DNA of 9,371 bases from NCBI GenBank assembly GCA_016935875.1, contig JAFGQD010000071.1, forward strand, positions 1-9,371, read 5' to 3'. The notes beneath the pieces are model-generated. The model saw only the letters and a program-made list of their open reading frames with translations, was not told where the DNA came from and did no database searches. Of this stretch, positions 1-5,995 are shown in pieces. The translations under genes were made by a program, and so were the position numbers. This DNA is from Deltaproteobacteria bacterium (GTDB lineage Bacteria > Desulfobacterota > Syntrophia > Syntrophales > UBA2210). Position 1 is the stretch's first letter, and each line of letters starts with the position of its first letter.

Positions 1-81
1 ACCCTTACACAAGTTTTCTTTGGGGTTAATCAGCGCTGAGCAACTAACTTCAAAATTAACAAACGTTAGGGGGAGATGAAA

Positions 82-1380
82 ATGTCAAAAACTAAAAAGG
101 GTAAGCAGTTTTTTACTGTATCGAGGGTATTCTTTCTGCTTATCGTAATCCCCTTATTGCTGACGTCCTTTTTGATAGCCAATGGCATCTTTCAATTGGG
201 GGACACATCAAAGAAGGGGGCGGCGGCTGTTCTTGATCAGAAGGCGCAGGAAGAGATTATGATGCGCACTGTTGCCGTGGCCGAGAATGTTGCCTCTTTT
301 CTGCAGGAATGTGAGAAAGACACCCTGGTGGCAACCATTCTTCCGGCAAACGCCGAGACGTACAGAGAGTTTATACTGAAAAATAAGCAGGGACTCTGGA
401 TTAAGAAAGATGGGAAAATTGTCAAATCTTCCGAACCGCTCTACGTAGAGATGGCCCTGGTAGACAAGGCGGGTAAGGAGATTGTCAAGATTGCCGACGG
501 CGAGATCGTACCGGAATCCAAACTGGTGAATGTGAGCGATCCCGGAAATACGACCTATAAGTCAGAAGATTATTTTGTTAAGACAAAAATGCTTGACAAG
601 GGGAATGTCTATGTATCCCACATCACCGGCTGGTATGTGAACCGGGCTGATTTTGAGAAGGGAAAGCGCTTTGAGGGCATTGTTCGTCTGGCGACACCCC
701 TGTTTGATAAACAGGGATTTGCAGGACTTGTTACCCTTGCCCTTGATGTGCGTCAACTTGCAAAATTTACGGACAATATTATACCAACCGAGGCAGGCTA
801 TGTATTTGAAGCGGATTCATCGACGGGAAACTACGCATATATGGTTGATGACAAGGGGTTCGTCATATCGCACCCCGATGATTACCATATAGCGGGTCTC
901 TACCGGGATGGGACCTCTGTTCCGCCTCTTACGGATGAGACGCTGGAGAGTATGACGAAGAAGGGTGAGGAAGTTCTCAATCTCTCCTTGCTGGGTTTTA
1001 TGGATCCCGCACTGCCTGAAGTTGCGAAGGACGCGGTCGCAGGTCATTCGGGAGATAAAGTCTATAAGTTTGGCAATCATACCAAGTTTGTCGCCTATGC
1101 TCCGATACCGTTCTACTCGACAACCTATCCCAAACCTGCCGGGTTTGGGTGGATCGGGATGGGCCTTGATGTAGATAAATTTAATGAGATGGCGCTTGCG
1201 ACCTCTCAGAAGATAGAAAAAGAGGCGAGTGCGTGGATGAAAACGATAATCCTGATTATCGTTTTCGCGATTATTATTCTTTTCCTCATTTCCGCCCTCC
1301 TTTCGAAGGGGATCAACCGTTCGATCGAGGCGGAAGTTCCGGAAGGAGCGAAACCGCACTATTACGATGATGAGGATTAG
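82..1380 (+). CDS. Membrane-anchored Cache-domain sensor protein without effector domain
   Basis: A 432-aa protein with a positively charged N-terminus, a first membrane segment at about residues 16-34, a roughly 350-residue extracytoplasmic region, a second membrane segment at about 387-407 and a 25-residue cytoplasmic tail ending in the acidic stretch HYYDDED. The extracytoplasmic part looks like a double Cache (dCache) ligand-sensing domain: GYVFEAD followed by MVDDKGFVISHPDDYHIAG (about 239-272), and later FVAYAPIPF and GFGWIGMGLDVDKF (about 337-368). Such domains bind small molecules in chemoreceptors and histidine kinases. Here no HAMP, methyl-accepting, kinase, GGDEF or phosphatase domain follows, so any output must go through a partner protein. 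I chose ATG 82 over ATG 76 because the SD AGGGGGAG (68-75) abuts ATG 76 but sits 6 nt before ATG 82. A terminator follows, so this is the last gene of its transcript. The assignment to Cache is by motif memory; ligand and role are unknown. Confidence 0.8.
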   Translation: MSKTKKGKQFFTVSRVFFLLIVIPLLLTSFLIANGIFQLGDTSKKGAAAVLDQKAQEEIMMRTVAVAENVASFLQECEKDTLVATILPANAETYREFILKNKQGLWIKKDGKIVKSSEPLYVEMALVDKAGKEIVKIADGEIVPESKLVNVSDPGNTTYKSEDYFVKTKMLDKGNVYVSHITGWYVNRADFEKGKRFEGIVRLATPLFDKQGFAGLVTLALDVRQLAKFTDNIIPTEAGYVFEADSSTGNYAYMVDDKGFVISHPDDYHIAGLYRDGTSVPPLTDETLESMTKKGEEVLNLSLLGFMDPALPEVAKDAVAGHSGDKVYKFGNHTKFVAYAPIPFYSTTYPKPAGFGWIGMGLDVDKFNEMALATSQKIEKEASAWMKTIILIIVFAIIILFLISALLSKGINRSIEAEVPEGAKPHYYDDED

Positions 1381-1406
1381 CAGAGGAAACTATCGAGGCA
1401 CTATTA

Positions 1407-1442
1407 CAGGGAAGTTTTTAATTTCGGGTACTGTTTTCCCTG
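1407..1442 (+). repeat. Inverted repeat of unknown role downstream of the Cache gene
   Basis: CAGGGAA (1407-1413) is exactly complementary to TTCCCTG (1436-1442), with a 22-nt spacer between the arms. It would form a 7-bp hairpin in the 3' untranslated region, 27 nt after the stop codon. No T-run follows, so it is not a typical terminator. It could stabilise the mRNA 3' end or be coincidental. Confidence 0.3.
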
Positions 1443-1472
1443 AGTGAGATCTTTTTCAAAGGTTGTAATACC

Positions 1473-1506
1473 AGAGGCCGGGAGCTTATGCTCTCGGCCT
1501 CTTTTT
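1473..1506 (+). terminator. Strong intrinsic terminator after the Cache-domain gene
   Basis: AGAGGCCGGGAGC (1473-1485) pairs with GCTCTCGGCCTCT (1490-1502) over 13 positions, with one G-U wobble and a TTAT loop, and a T-run follows to 1506. This is a textbook rho-independent terminator. It separates the Cache gene from the cluster starting at 1600. The remainder of the 1381-1599 gap holds the inverted repeat at 1407-1442 and the leader of the next gene; I see no other gene there. Confidence 0.92.
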
Positions 1507-1599
1507 GTGGTGACGGATTCATGGGGGCAAAACCCTTGAAGTGTTCGTGTAGGTATGATAACCTGAATTAGATTAAGCTGACGGCCGGGAGGGTGCTTT

Positions 1600-1827
1600 A
1601 TGAGTAGATATACCAGGACGTTGACGGAGGATGACAAGATTTATGATCTTGTAGATGTGGTTGAGGAGGATACAAAAAGAGTTTTCTCGGTTGATACTCT
1701 GGACGATGAGATTGCCGGTATTGTTTCAAGGGTTACGGAGAGGGTTGCCAGGGAGATGTTTCCCTCTATTGCCGAGAAGATTATAAGGGAAGAGATAGAC
1801 AAGTTAAAGGAAAGACCGGGCGAATAG
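1600..1827 (+). CDS. Small acidic helical protein, function unknown
   Basis: A 75-aa cytoplasmic protein with no signal or membrane segment. Residues 9-40 are strongly acidic (for example LTEDD, DVVEEDTK, DTLDDE). Residues 36-72 look like a continuous amphipathic helix with the pattern REMFPSIAEKIIREEIDKLK (51-70). I recall similar helices of the type xxPxxAExxIxxEIxxLK at the C-termini of deltaproteobacterial response-regulator or zinc-ribbon proteins, and a looser likeness to the oligomerising C-terminal helix of the polar organiser PopZ (DUF2497). Both are recollections, not alignments. The ATG has the SD GGAGGG (1588-1593) at 6 nt. The stop codon TAG directly abuts the ATG of the next gene, so the two are almost certainly cotranscribed. 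The good SD, the coupling and the amphipathic pattern support a real gene. Function is not assigned. Confidence 0.75.
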   Translation: MSRYTRTLTEDDKIYDLVDVVEEDTKRVFSVDTLDDEIAGIVSRVTERVAREMFPSIAEKIIREEIDKLKERPGE

Positions 1828-2574
1828 ATGACGACTGCCTGCAATGGGCGTCCGGTTCTGGCAGGGTGGAGAATTTTTTTGAGAAACTCGTTTTATTATA
1901 TATTGCCTGCAATTTTGTTCTTCTTTGTGTTGTATCCGTTATGCGCGTATTCCAGCCGGGAAATTGTTAAAACTGTTGAAGCAGAAGGAACATGTCTTGT
2001 GTCTGCTGATGGCAGGGCACCGGCACGGGACAGAGCGATAGACGATTCGATGAAAAGGGCCGTGGAACGGATACTGTACCTGTTCATTTCTGAGGATGTT
2101 GCGCAAGAGAATTTTGATGCTATCAATGACAATATTTATTCGAAATCGCAGGATTATATACAGGATTACCGGATCCTGAGAGAGGGTATGGACAATGATC
2201 TCTACCGTGTCAAGGTACGAGCTACCCTGTCGGTGAGGGATATAGAAGATGATCTTGCAATGTTGGGAATCCTCACCGATGAGAGGTGGCCGGACGGGGA
2301 TGCAACGGCAGTAGTTGTGAAGATTGTGGTAAGTGGAATAGAAAAATACAGCCATTTCAGGATGCTGAGAGAAACATTGGAAACAGATATACAAGGAGTG
2401 GATGCCGTGTATCTGCGAAGGATGGAATCGAGGGTGGCAGTGATGGACGTTGACATGCAGGGGAATGCCGCCGGGCTTGCCAATGTGCTGGCATGGAGGG
2501 AATTCGGAGAATTTTCACTGTATATAACCGATGTTAAACCAGGTGTCATAGATCTCAACATGGTGAAGGAGTAA
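1828..2574 (+). CDS. Secreted or anchored protein with FlgT-N-like domain
   Basis: A 248-aa protein with a hydrophobic segment at about residues 22-39 followed by a plausible signal-peptidase site (LCA before YSS, residues 38-43), so it is exported or signal-anchored. Residues 46-140 carry a pattern I associate with the flagellar assembly protein T N-terminal domain and relatives: TVEAEGTCLVSADGRAPARD, then RAIDDSMKRAVER, the NDNIYSKSQDYIQDYRIL block (100-117), and LYRVKVRATLSV (125-136). The C-terminal part (160-248) has a second alpha/beta-like pattern that I do not recognise. No flagellar gene is nearby, so a role in flagella is not implied; the fold also occurs in other envelope proteins. 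Start: ATG 1828 abuts the preceding TAG. A TTG at 1879, preceded 7 nt upstream by GGAG (1868-1871), would give a shorter and more typical signal peptide (MRNSFYYIL...), so the true start is uncertain. Confidence 0.75.
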   Translation: MTTACNGRPVLAGWRIFLRNSFYYILPAILFFFVLYPLCAYSSREIVKTVEAEGTCLVSADGRAPARDRAIDDSMKRAVERILYLFISEDVAQENFDAINDNIYSKSQDYIQDYRILREGMDNDLYRVKVRATLSVRDIEDDLAMLGILTDERWPDGDATAVVVKIVVSGIEKYSHFRMLRETLETDIQGVDAVYLRRMESRVAVMDVDMQGNAAGLANVLAWREFGEFSLYITDVKPGVIDLNMVKE

Positions 2575-2581
2575 CGGGTTG
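2566..2581 (+). promoter_or_regulatory. SD and TTG start of the lipoprotein gene, inside the upstream gene's end
   Basis: AAGGAG (2566-2571) overlaps the last codons of the upstream gene, and TTG (2579-2581) follows after 7 nt. The nearest in-frame ATG (2606) lacks an SD and would remove most of the signal peptide. The SD therefore decides the TTG start and implies translational coupling. Confidence 0.75.
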
Positions 2582-3217
2582 ATTTATAAAGTAAGGGCAG
2601 TCTTTATGTTGTTTGTTATTGCCTGTGTCATATCAGGATGTGCGTCCGGTATTCCCCATACAATTGTTCAGGATTATAATCAGAGAGGTATAAGACTCAT
2701 CGTTCTGGCGCCTGTTGATAACAGAACGAATGACAAACAGGCGGCACAGCTCCTGAGAGAGAACATGCTTGAAAAGCTGTATATCAAGGGATATCCCAGG
2801 ATACCTCTCGACATGATAGACGAAAAATTGACTTCGGATTGTGGGTGGAACCCGGAAATCAACAGTGCATACAATGTTTCCCCAGAGATTATCGGGGAGT
2901 TGCTGGGCGTGGATGCCGTCATGTACTGCAGTCTGCTTGAGTGGAAAACCTCTTTCATCACCGTTTATGCACCCACAACGGTCTCTGTCTCACTTGAATT
3001 GAGGGATGCAAAAACGGGGGCGAATCTATGGAGCTTAAGATATCGTGTGGTCGACAGACACTATGATTTTACTCGAAAAAGGCTTGAATTGAAGGCATGC
3101 CAGTCTTATGAGCCTGCTATTCGGAAGATTGTTGATGAAACTCTTTCCAGTCTCCCCGATGGGCCCGATTCTGTGGGGAAACCGGCCCCTGAAAAAAGAT
3201 TTTGGGAATTATGGTAA
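2579..3217 (+). CDS. GNA1162/DUF799-type outer-membrane lipoprotein (CsgG/TolB-N-like)
   Basis: A 212-aa protein beginning at TTG. The signal peptide ends in the lipobox VISG-C with Cys21 as the lipidated residue. Ala at +2, rather than Asp, predicts sorting to the outer membrane in a Lol-type system. The mature part resembles the GNA1162/DUF799 family, whose known structure is related to the TolB N-terminal domain and whose relatives are encoded beside CsgG-like proteins. Visible blocks are LIVLAPVDNRTND (40-52), LLGVDAVMYCSLLEW (108-122) and LELRDAKTGANLWSLRY (139-155). The C-terminus is short and basic-aromatic (EKRFWELW). The SD AAGGAG (2566-2571) is 7 nt before the TTG, and the upstream stop is only 4 nt away. 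Together with the FlgT-N-like neighbour this suggests a small periplasmic or outer-membrane assembly or transport module. The family call is from remembered motifs; the substrate is unknown. Confidence 0.8.
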   Translation: MIYKVRAVFMLFVIACVISGCASGIPHTIVQDYNQRGIRLIVLAPVDNRTNDKQAAQLLRENMLEKLYIKGYPRIPLDMIDEKLTSDCGWNPEINSAYNVSPEIIGELLGVDAVMYCSLLEWKTSFITVYAPTTVSVSLELRDAKTGANLWSLRYRVVDRHYDFTRKRLELKACQSYEPAIRKIVDETLSSLPDGPDSVGKPAPEKRFWELW

Positions 3218-3220
3218 AAT
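3212..3220 (+). promoter_or_regulatory. Candidate extended -10 promoter for pgsA
   Basis: TGGTAAAAT matches the extended -10 consensus TGnTATAAT with one mismatch, and overlaps the stop codon of the lipoprotein gene, 17 nt before the pgsA ATG. No good -35 is visible at 17 nt; CTGAAA at 3189-3194 is about 20 nt away. Extended -10 promoters can work without a strong -35. If it is active, the leader would be very short. Confidence 0.4.
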
Positions 3221-3236
3221 AGCGGGATCGTAGGCT

Positions 3237-3773
3237 ATGAACATTCCAAATACGCTCACCCTTATTCGCATCATACTGGTTCCTGTCTTTGTTATACTCC
3301 TGATGCATGGTTCGTTTTCATATGCCCTTGTAGTGTTTATCATTGCTGGTGTGACAGACGGTCTGGATGGGTTTCTGGCTCGGATATTAAAGCAACAGAC
3401 GATCCTGGGTTCATATCTGGATCCGCTGGCAGACAAAGCGTTGATAGTGACAGCTTTTGTTGCTCTATCGATTCTGAATATTATTCCGGGATGGCTTACG
3501 GTCATTATCATAAGCAGGGATTGTATAATCCTGTTTGGCGTGTCCGTACTTTCCCTTATGTCGGTCTCTTTCGAGATACGTCCCGCCTATGTGAGCAAGG
3601 CGACGACGTTTTTGCAGCTTTTAACCGTCTTTCTAGTGCTTGTATCGATGTGGCTGCCCGAATATGGTAACCATATGATGATCGTGACCTTATTCTGGAT
3701 CACCGCTTTTTTTACCGTGGTTTCCGGATTTAATTATATCTTCAGAGGTATAAAAATCATAAACAGCTCATAG
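3237..3773 (+). CDS. pgsA: CDP-diacylglycerol-glycerol-3-phosphate 3-phosphatidyltransferase
   Basis: A 178-aa polytopic membrane protein of the CDP-alcohol phosphatidyltransferase family. It would transfer a phosphatidyl group from CDP-diacylglycerol to glycerol-3-phosphate, making phosphatidylglycerol phosphate, the committed step to phosphatidylglycerol and cardiolipin at the inner membrane. The full family signature D-x2-D-G-x2-A-R-x8-G-x3-D-x3-D is present: D41, D44, G45, A48, R49, G58, D62 and D66. The N-terminus MNIPNTLTLIRIILVP is typical of PgsA. Several hydrophobic stretches cover most of the rest, and the length matches bacterial PgsA (about 180 aa). The start ATG has only a weak SD-like GGGA (3224-3227). 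It lies 19 nt after the lipoprotein stop and may be read from its own promoter. A cardiolipin-synthase-type or other CDP-alcohol transferase is possible, but PgsA is the most likely member. Confidence 0.88.
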   Translation: MNIPNTLTLIRIILVPVFVILLMHGSFSYALVVFIIAGVTDGLDGFLARILKQQTILGSYLDPLADKALIVTAFVALSILNIIPGWLTVIIISRDCIILFGVSVLSLMSVSFEIRPAYVSKATTFLQLLTVFLVLVSMWLPEYGNHMMIVTLFWITAFFTVVSGFNYIFRGIKIINSS

Positions 3774-3790
3774 GCTTTTTATAATATTTC

Positions 3791-3819
3791 TTGACAGAAG
3801 ACCTTTTTATTGTTAGGTG
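3791..3819 (+). promoter_or_regulatory. Candidate sigma-70 promoter for tRNA-Val
   Basis: TTGACA (3791-3796) is a perfect -35. The best -10 candidates at 16-17 nt are TTAGGT (3813-3818) and TAGGTG (3814-3819), both weak. The position, about 27 nt before the mature tRNA 5' end, fits a tRNA promoter. Confidence 0.5.
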
Positions 3820-3845
3820 GTTTCTTCTTTTTTAGGTCAGGCCAC

Positions 3846-3920
3846 AGGCACGTAGCTCAGGGGGAGAGCATCACCTTGACACGGTGGGGGTCCAGGGTTC
3901 AAATCCCTGCGTGCCTACCA
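3846..3920 (+). tRNA. tRNA-Val (anticodon GAC)
   Basis: The cloverleaf folds completely by eye. The acceptor stem is AGGCACG (3846-3852) with CGTGCCT (3910-3916). The D stem is GCTC (3855-3858) with GAGC (3866-3869), with a short 7-nt loop. The anticodon stem is TCACC (3871-3875) with GGTGG (3883-3887), with loop TTGACAC, giving anticodon GAC (3878-3880), which reads GUC and GUU valine codons. The variable loop is 5 nt. The T stem is CAGGG (3893-3897) with CCCTG (3905-3909), with loop TTCAAAT. The discriminator is A3917 and CCA is encoded (3918-3920). It stands alone between pgsA and thrS. Confidence 0.95.
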
Positions 3921-3938
3921 TTTATATTATGCATGTGT

Positions 3939-3970
3939 AAGGGCATCTGTTTTTGTGGTGCCCTTTCTTT
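3939..3970 (+). terminator. Terminator-like hairpin between tRNA-Val and thrS
   Basis: AAGGGCATC (3939-3947) pairs with GGTGCCCTT (3957-3965) over 9 positions, including one T-G wobble, around a T-rich 9-nt loop. TCTTT follows (3966-3970). This probably ends the tRNA transcript. Because no convincing promoter lies between it and thrS, it may be leaky or act as an attenuator that lets some transcription continue into thrS. Confidence 0.65.
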
Positions 3971-3975
3971 AGAGG

Positions 3976-4000
3976 GATTGGGAGGTAATTCCTCCTGATC
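3976..4000 (+). promoter_or_regulatory. Stable hairpin in the thrS leader
   Basis: GATTGGGAGG (3976-3985) pairs with CCTCCTGATC (3991-4000) over 10 positions, with two G-U wobbles and the loop TAATT. No T-run follows, so it is not a terminator. It buries an SD-like GGAGG (3981-3985) that is too far (20 nt) from ATG 4006 to be that codon's SD. It could be a translational operator or an mRNA-stability element for thrS. The loop does not resemble a threonine anticodon. Confidence 0.5.
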
Positions 4001-4029
4001 TTGAAATGCAAACCCTTAAGGGTATTGTT

Positions 4030-5946
4030 GTGGAAAAGATTAATGTAAAATTGCCGGATGGCTCTACTGAGATATGCCTGTCCGGAAAAACAGTTGGGGA
4101 GACACTCTCTTCCCGGTGTGGGGATGCTGTTACCTCTGCCGTGGCGGCCAGGGTTAACGGCGAGATAGTGGATCTGAGCTACCCTATGGATGAAGACGCG
4201 GCGATAGAGCTTGTTGGCATATCCTCCGCTGAGGGTCTGGGTGTGTTGCGGCACAGCATATCCCATATAATGGCTCAGGCGGTGCAGGATATGTTCGAAG
4301 GAGTAAGGGTGACCATAGGGCCTTCGATAGAAGATGGCTTCTACTATGATTTCGAATATTCCGACACCTTTACCCCGGAGGATCTCGAGAAGATAGAGAA
4401 ACGAATGCGTGAGATTGTTACCGCCAATCACCCCTTTATCCGTACGGAGATGTCTCGGGAAGAGGCGGTTTCGTTCTTTGAAAACAAGGGCGAGCCGTAC
4501 AAAGTGGAACTGATCAACGATCTTCCCAACGATGTCACCGAGGTAAGCCTGTACAGTCAGGGGGGATTTGTCGATCTCTGCCGAGGGCCCCACATCCCTT
4601 CGACGGGGATGATCAGGGCCTTCAAACTCCTGAATGTTGCGGGGGCTTACTGGCGCGGGGATGAAAAGAACAAGATGCTCCAGCGCATCTATGGCACCGG
4701 ATTTGCCACACAGGAGGAGTTGGACGACTACATCAGGCTTATAGAAGAGGCTAAAAAAAGGGACCACCGAAGACTGGGGAGAGAGCTTGATCTTTTCCAG
4801 ATGAATGATGAGGCAGGTCCGGGGCTGGTGATATTTCATCCGAAGGGCGCCCTTTTGAGAACGATCATAGAGGATTGGGAAAAAAAGGAACACCTGAGGC
4901 GCGGGTACGATATTGTCATGGGCCCCCAGATCCTGAAGGTTGACCTGTGGAAAAAATCCGGCCACTTCGACCACTACCGCGAAAATATGTATTTTACTGA
5001 GGTAGACGAGCAGTTGTACGGCATCAAACCAATGAACTGTCTCGCCCATATGCTGATTTACAAGTCGAAGATACGGAGCTACCGGGATCTGCCCCTGAGA
5101 TATTTCGAGCTGGGGACCGTTCACAGGCATGAGAAGACAGGTGTCCTGCATGGTCTTATGCGGGCGCGCCAGTTTACACAGGATGACGCACATATCCTAT
5201 GCACGCCTGATCAGTTGAACGCCGAGATCAGAGCTATTGCTGACTTAGTCGATTATGCCATGGGTGTGTTCGGCTTTACATACGAGGTGGAACTGAGCAC
5301 ACGGCCTAAAGACTCGATAGGTTCAGACGCTGACTGGGATCTGGCAACTGCCGCCTTGAAACTGGCCCTTGAGGACAACAAGATATTGTATGATATCAAC
5401 GAGGGGGACGGTGCGTTTTACGGGCCCAAGATTGATTTCAAACTCAAGGACGCACTCGGGCGAAAGTGGCAGTGTGCAACTATTCAGTGCGATTTTGCTC
5501 TTCCCGAGAGGTTTGATCTATCATATATTGGTGCTGATGGAGAAAGACATCGGCCCGTTATGCTTCACCGGGTTATCCTGGGTGCGATCGAACGATTCAT
5601 GGGGGTGTTGATTGAGCATTACGCGGGGGCCTTTCCCGTATGGCTGTCTCCTGTGCAAGCGAGCATCTTGACCGTGACCGATAACCAGATTCCTCACGGC
5701 GAGGCGGTTTACAATCAGCTTGTCGATGCGGGGATACGATGTGAAAAAGATTTCAGAAACGAGAAGCTTGGATACAAAATAAGAGAAGGACAGATGCAGA
5801 AGGTTCCCTATATGCTGGTTATAGGCGACAGGGAAGTGGAATCCGGTACGATCTCACCCAGACAGCGGGATGGCAGTAATCTTGGTTCCATGGACGTCCT
5901 CGATTTTGTTTCCATTGTGAATGAAAAGTGCGACAAATATGAATAA
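4030..5946 (+). CDS. thrS: Threonyl-tRNA synthetase
   Basis: This enzyme charges tRNA-Thr with threonine in the cytoplasm. Residues here are numbered from the GTG start (638 aa; E. coli enzyme 642 aa). In order: an N-terminal TGS domain beginning EKINVKLPDGS; the editing domain with HSISH (H75, H79) and LCRGPH (C184, H188); a class II catalytic core with motif 2 around ELGTVHRHEKTGVLHGLMRAR and motif 3 around MLHRVILGAIERF; and a C-terminal anticodon-binding domain. The zinc ligands expected by homology are visible as C337 (MNCLAHM), H388 (QDDAH) and H513 (LHRVILG). Start choice: GTG 4030 has AAGGG (4018-4022) at 7 nt and gives the usual N-terminus. ATG 4006, 8 codons upstream in frame, lacks an SD at normal distance, but cannot be excluded. 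The gene follows a tRNA-Val, a terminator-like hairpin and a leader hairpin. The editing and aminoacylation residues look intact. Confidence 0.96.
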   Translation: MEKINVKLPDGSTEICLSGKTVGETLSSRCGDAVTSAVAARVNGEIVDLSYPMDEDAAIELVGISSAEGLGVLRHSISHIMAQAVQDMFEGVRVTIGPSIEDGFYYDFEYSDTFTPEDLEKIEKRMREIVTANHPFIRTEMSREEAVSFFENKGEPYKVELINDLPNDVTEVSLYSQGGFVDLCRGPHIPSTGMIRAFKLLNVAGAYWRGDEKNKMLQRIYGTGFATQEELDDYIRLIEEAKKRDHRRLGRELDLFQMNDEAGPGLVIFHPKGALLRTIIEDWEKKEHLRRGYDIVMGPQILKVDLWKKSGHFDHYRENMYFTEVDEQLYGIKPMNCLAHMLIYKSKIRSYRDLPLRYFELGTVHRHEKTGVLHGLMRARQFTQDDAHILCTPDQLNAEIRAIADLVDYAMGVFGFTYEVELSTRPKDSIGSDADWDLATAALKLALEDNKILYDINEGDGAFYGPKIDFKLKDALGRKWQCATIQCDFALPERFDLSYIGADGERHRPVMLHRVILGAIERFMGVLIEHYAGAFPVWLSPVQASILTVTDNQIPHGEAVYNQLVDAGIRCEKDFRNEKLGYKIREGQMQKVPYMLVIGDREVESGTISPRQRDGSNLGSMDVLDFVSIVNEKCDKYE

Positions 5947-5960
5947 AAATGTGTTATAAT
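5930..5960 (+). promoter_or_regulatory. Extended -10 promoter for infC at the thrS 3' end
   Basis: TGTTATAAT (5952-5960) is a perfect extended -10 element. A 4-of-6 -35 candidate, GCGACA (5930-5935), lies 19 nt upstream within the last thrS codons. The promoter would start transcription about 25 nt before the infC start, giving infC-rpmI-rplT-pheST its own supply independent of thrS. Confidence 0.7.
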
Positions 5961-5980
5961 ACCCTTTTCTGCTAAAATTC

Positions 5981-5995
5981 AGGAGGTGACACATA
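5981..5995 (+). promoter_or_regulatory. Perfect SD and ATA start codon of infC
   Basis: AGGAGGTGA (5981-5989) is complementary to the 16S rRNA 3' end over 9 nt. Six nucleotides after GGAGG lies ATA (5993-5995), in frame with infC. The only standard-type alternative, TTG 6005, is 18 nt from GGAGG. An in-frame TGA at 5987-5989 rules out any start further upstream. Spacing and the IF3 N-terminal pattern both favour ATA. Confidence 0.7.

Noticed and set aside
30..39. Palindrome TCAGCGCTGA upstream of the Cache gene
   Set aside because: A 10-nt palindrome could be an operator, but a single copy with no visible promoter is not enough to call it.
817..1359. Minus-strand open frame (180 codons) opposite the Cache gene
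   Set aside because: The Arg-rich translation has no domain, and the + strand protein has clear membrane segments and Cache motifs.
1536..1559. TTGAAG and TATGAT as a promoter for the 1600-3217 cluster
   Set aside because: The spacing is only 12 nt, far from 17. Each box may be chance, and no better pair was found by eye.
1828..2574. Calling this gene flgT (flagellar)
   Set aside because: Only the N-terminal pattern resembles FlgT and no flagellar genes are adjacent, so no symbol was given.
3780..3785. Perfect TATAAT hexamer after pgsA
   Set aside because: No -35 or extended -10 context, and it sits upstream of the better placed TTGACA box; probably chance in an AT-rich gap.
3810..3998. 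62-codon plus-strand frame running through the tRNA
   Set aside because: It reads through tRNA-Val and the following terminator-like hairpin and has no plausible protein content.
4001..4048. Possible leader peptide upstream of thrS (TTG start, 15 codons)
   Set aside because: It has no threonine codons and no SD at proper spacing, so it is not a Thr attenuation peptide.
3922..5193. Long minus-strand open frame (423 codons) opposite thrS
   Set aside because: It lies antisense to a clearly conserved thrS, begins inside it, and its translation has no recognisable domain; it is a codon-bias shadow.
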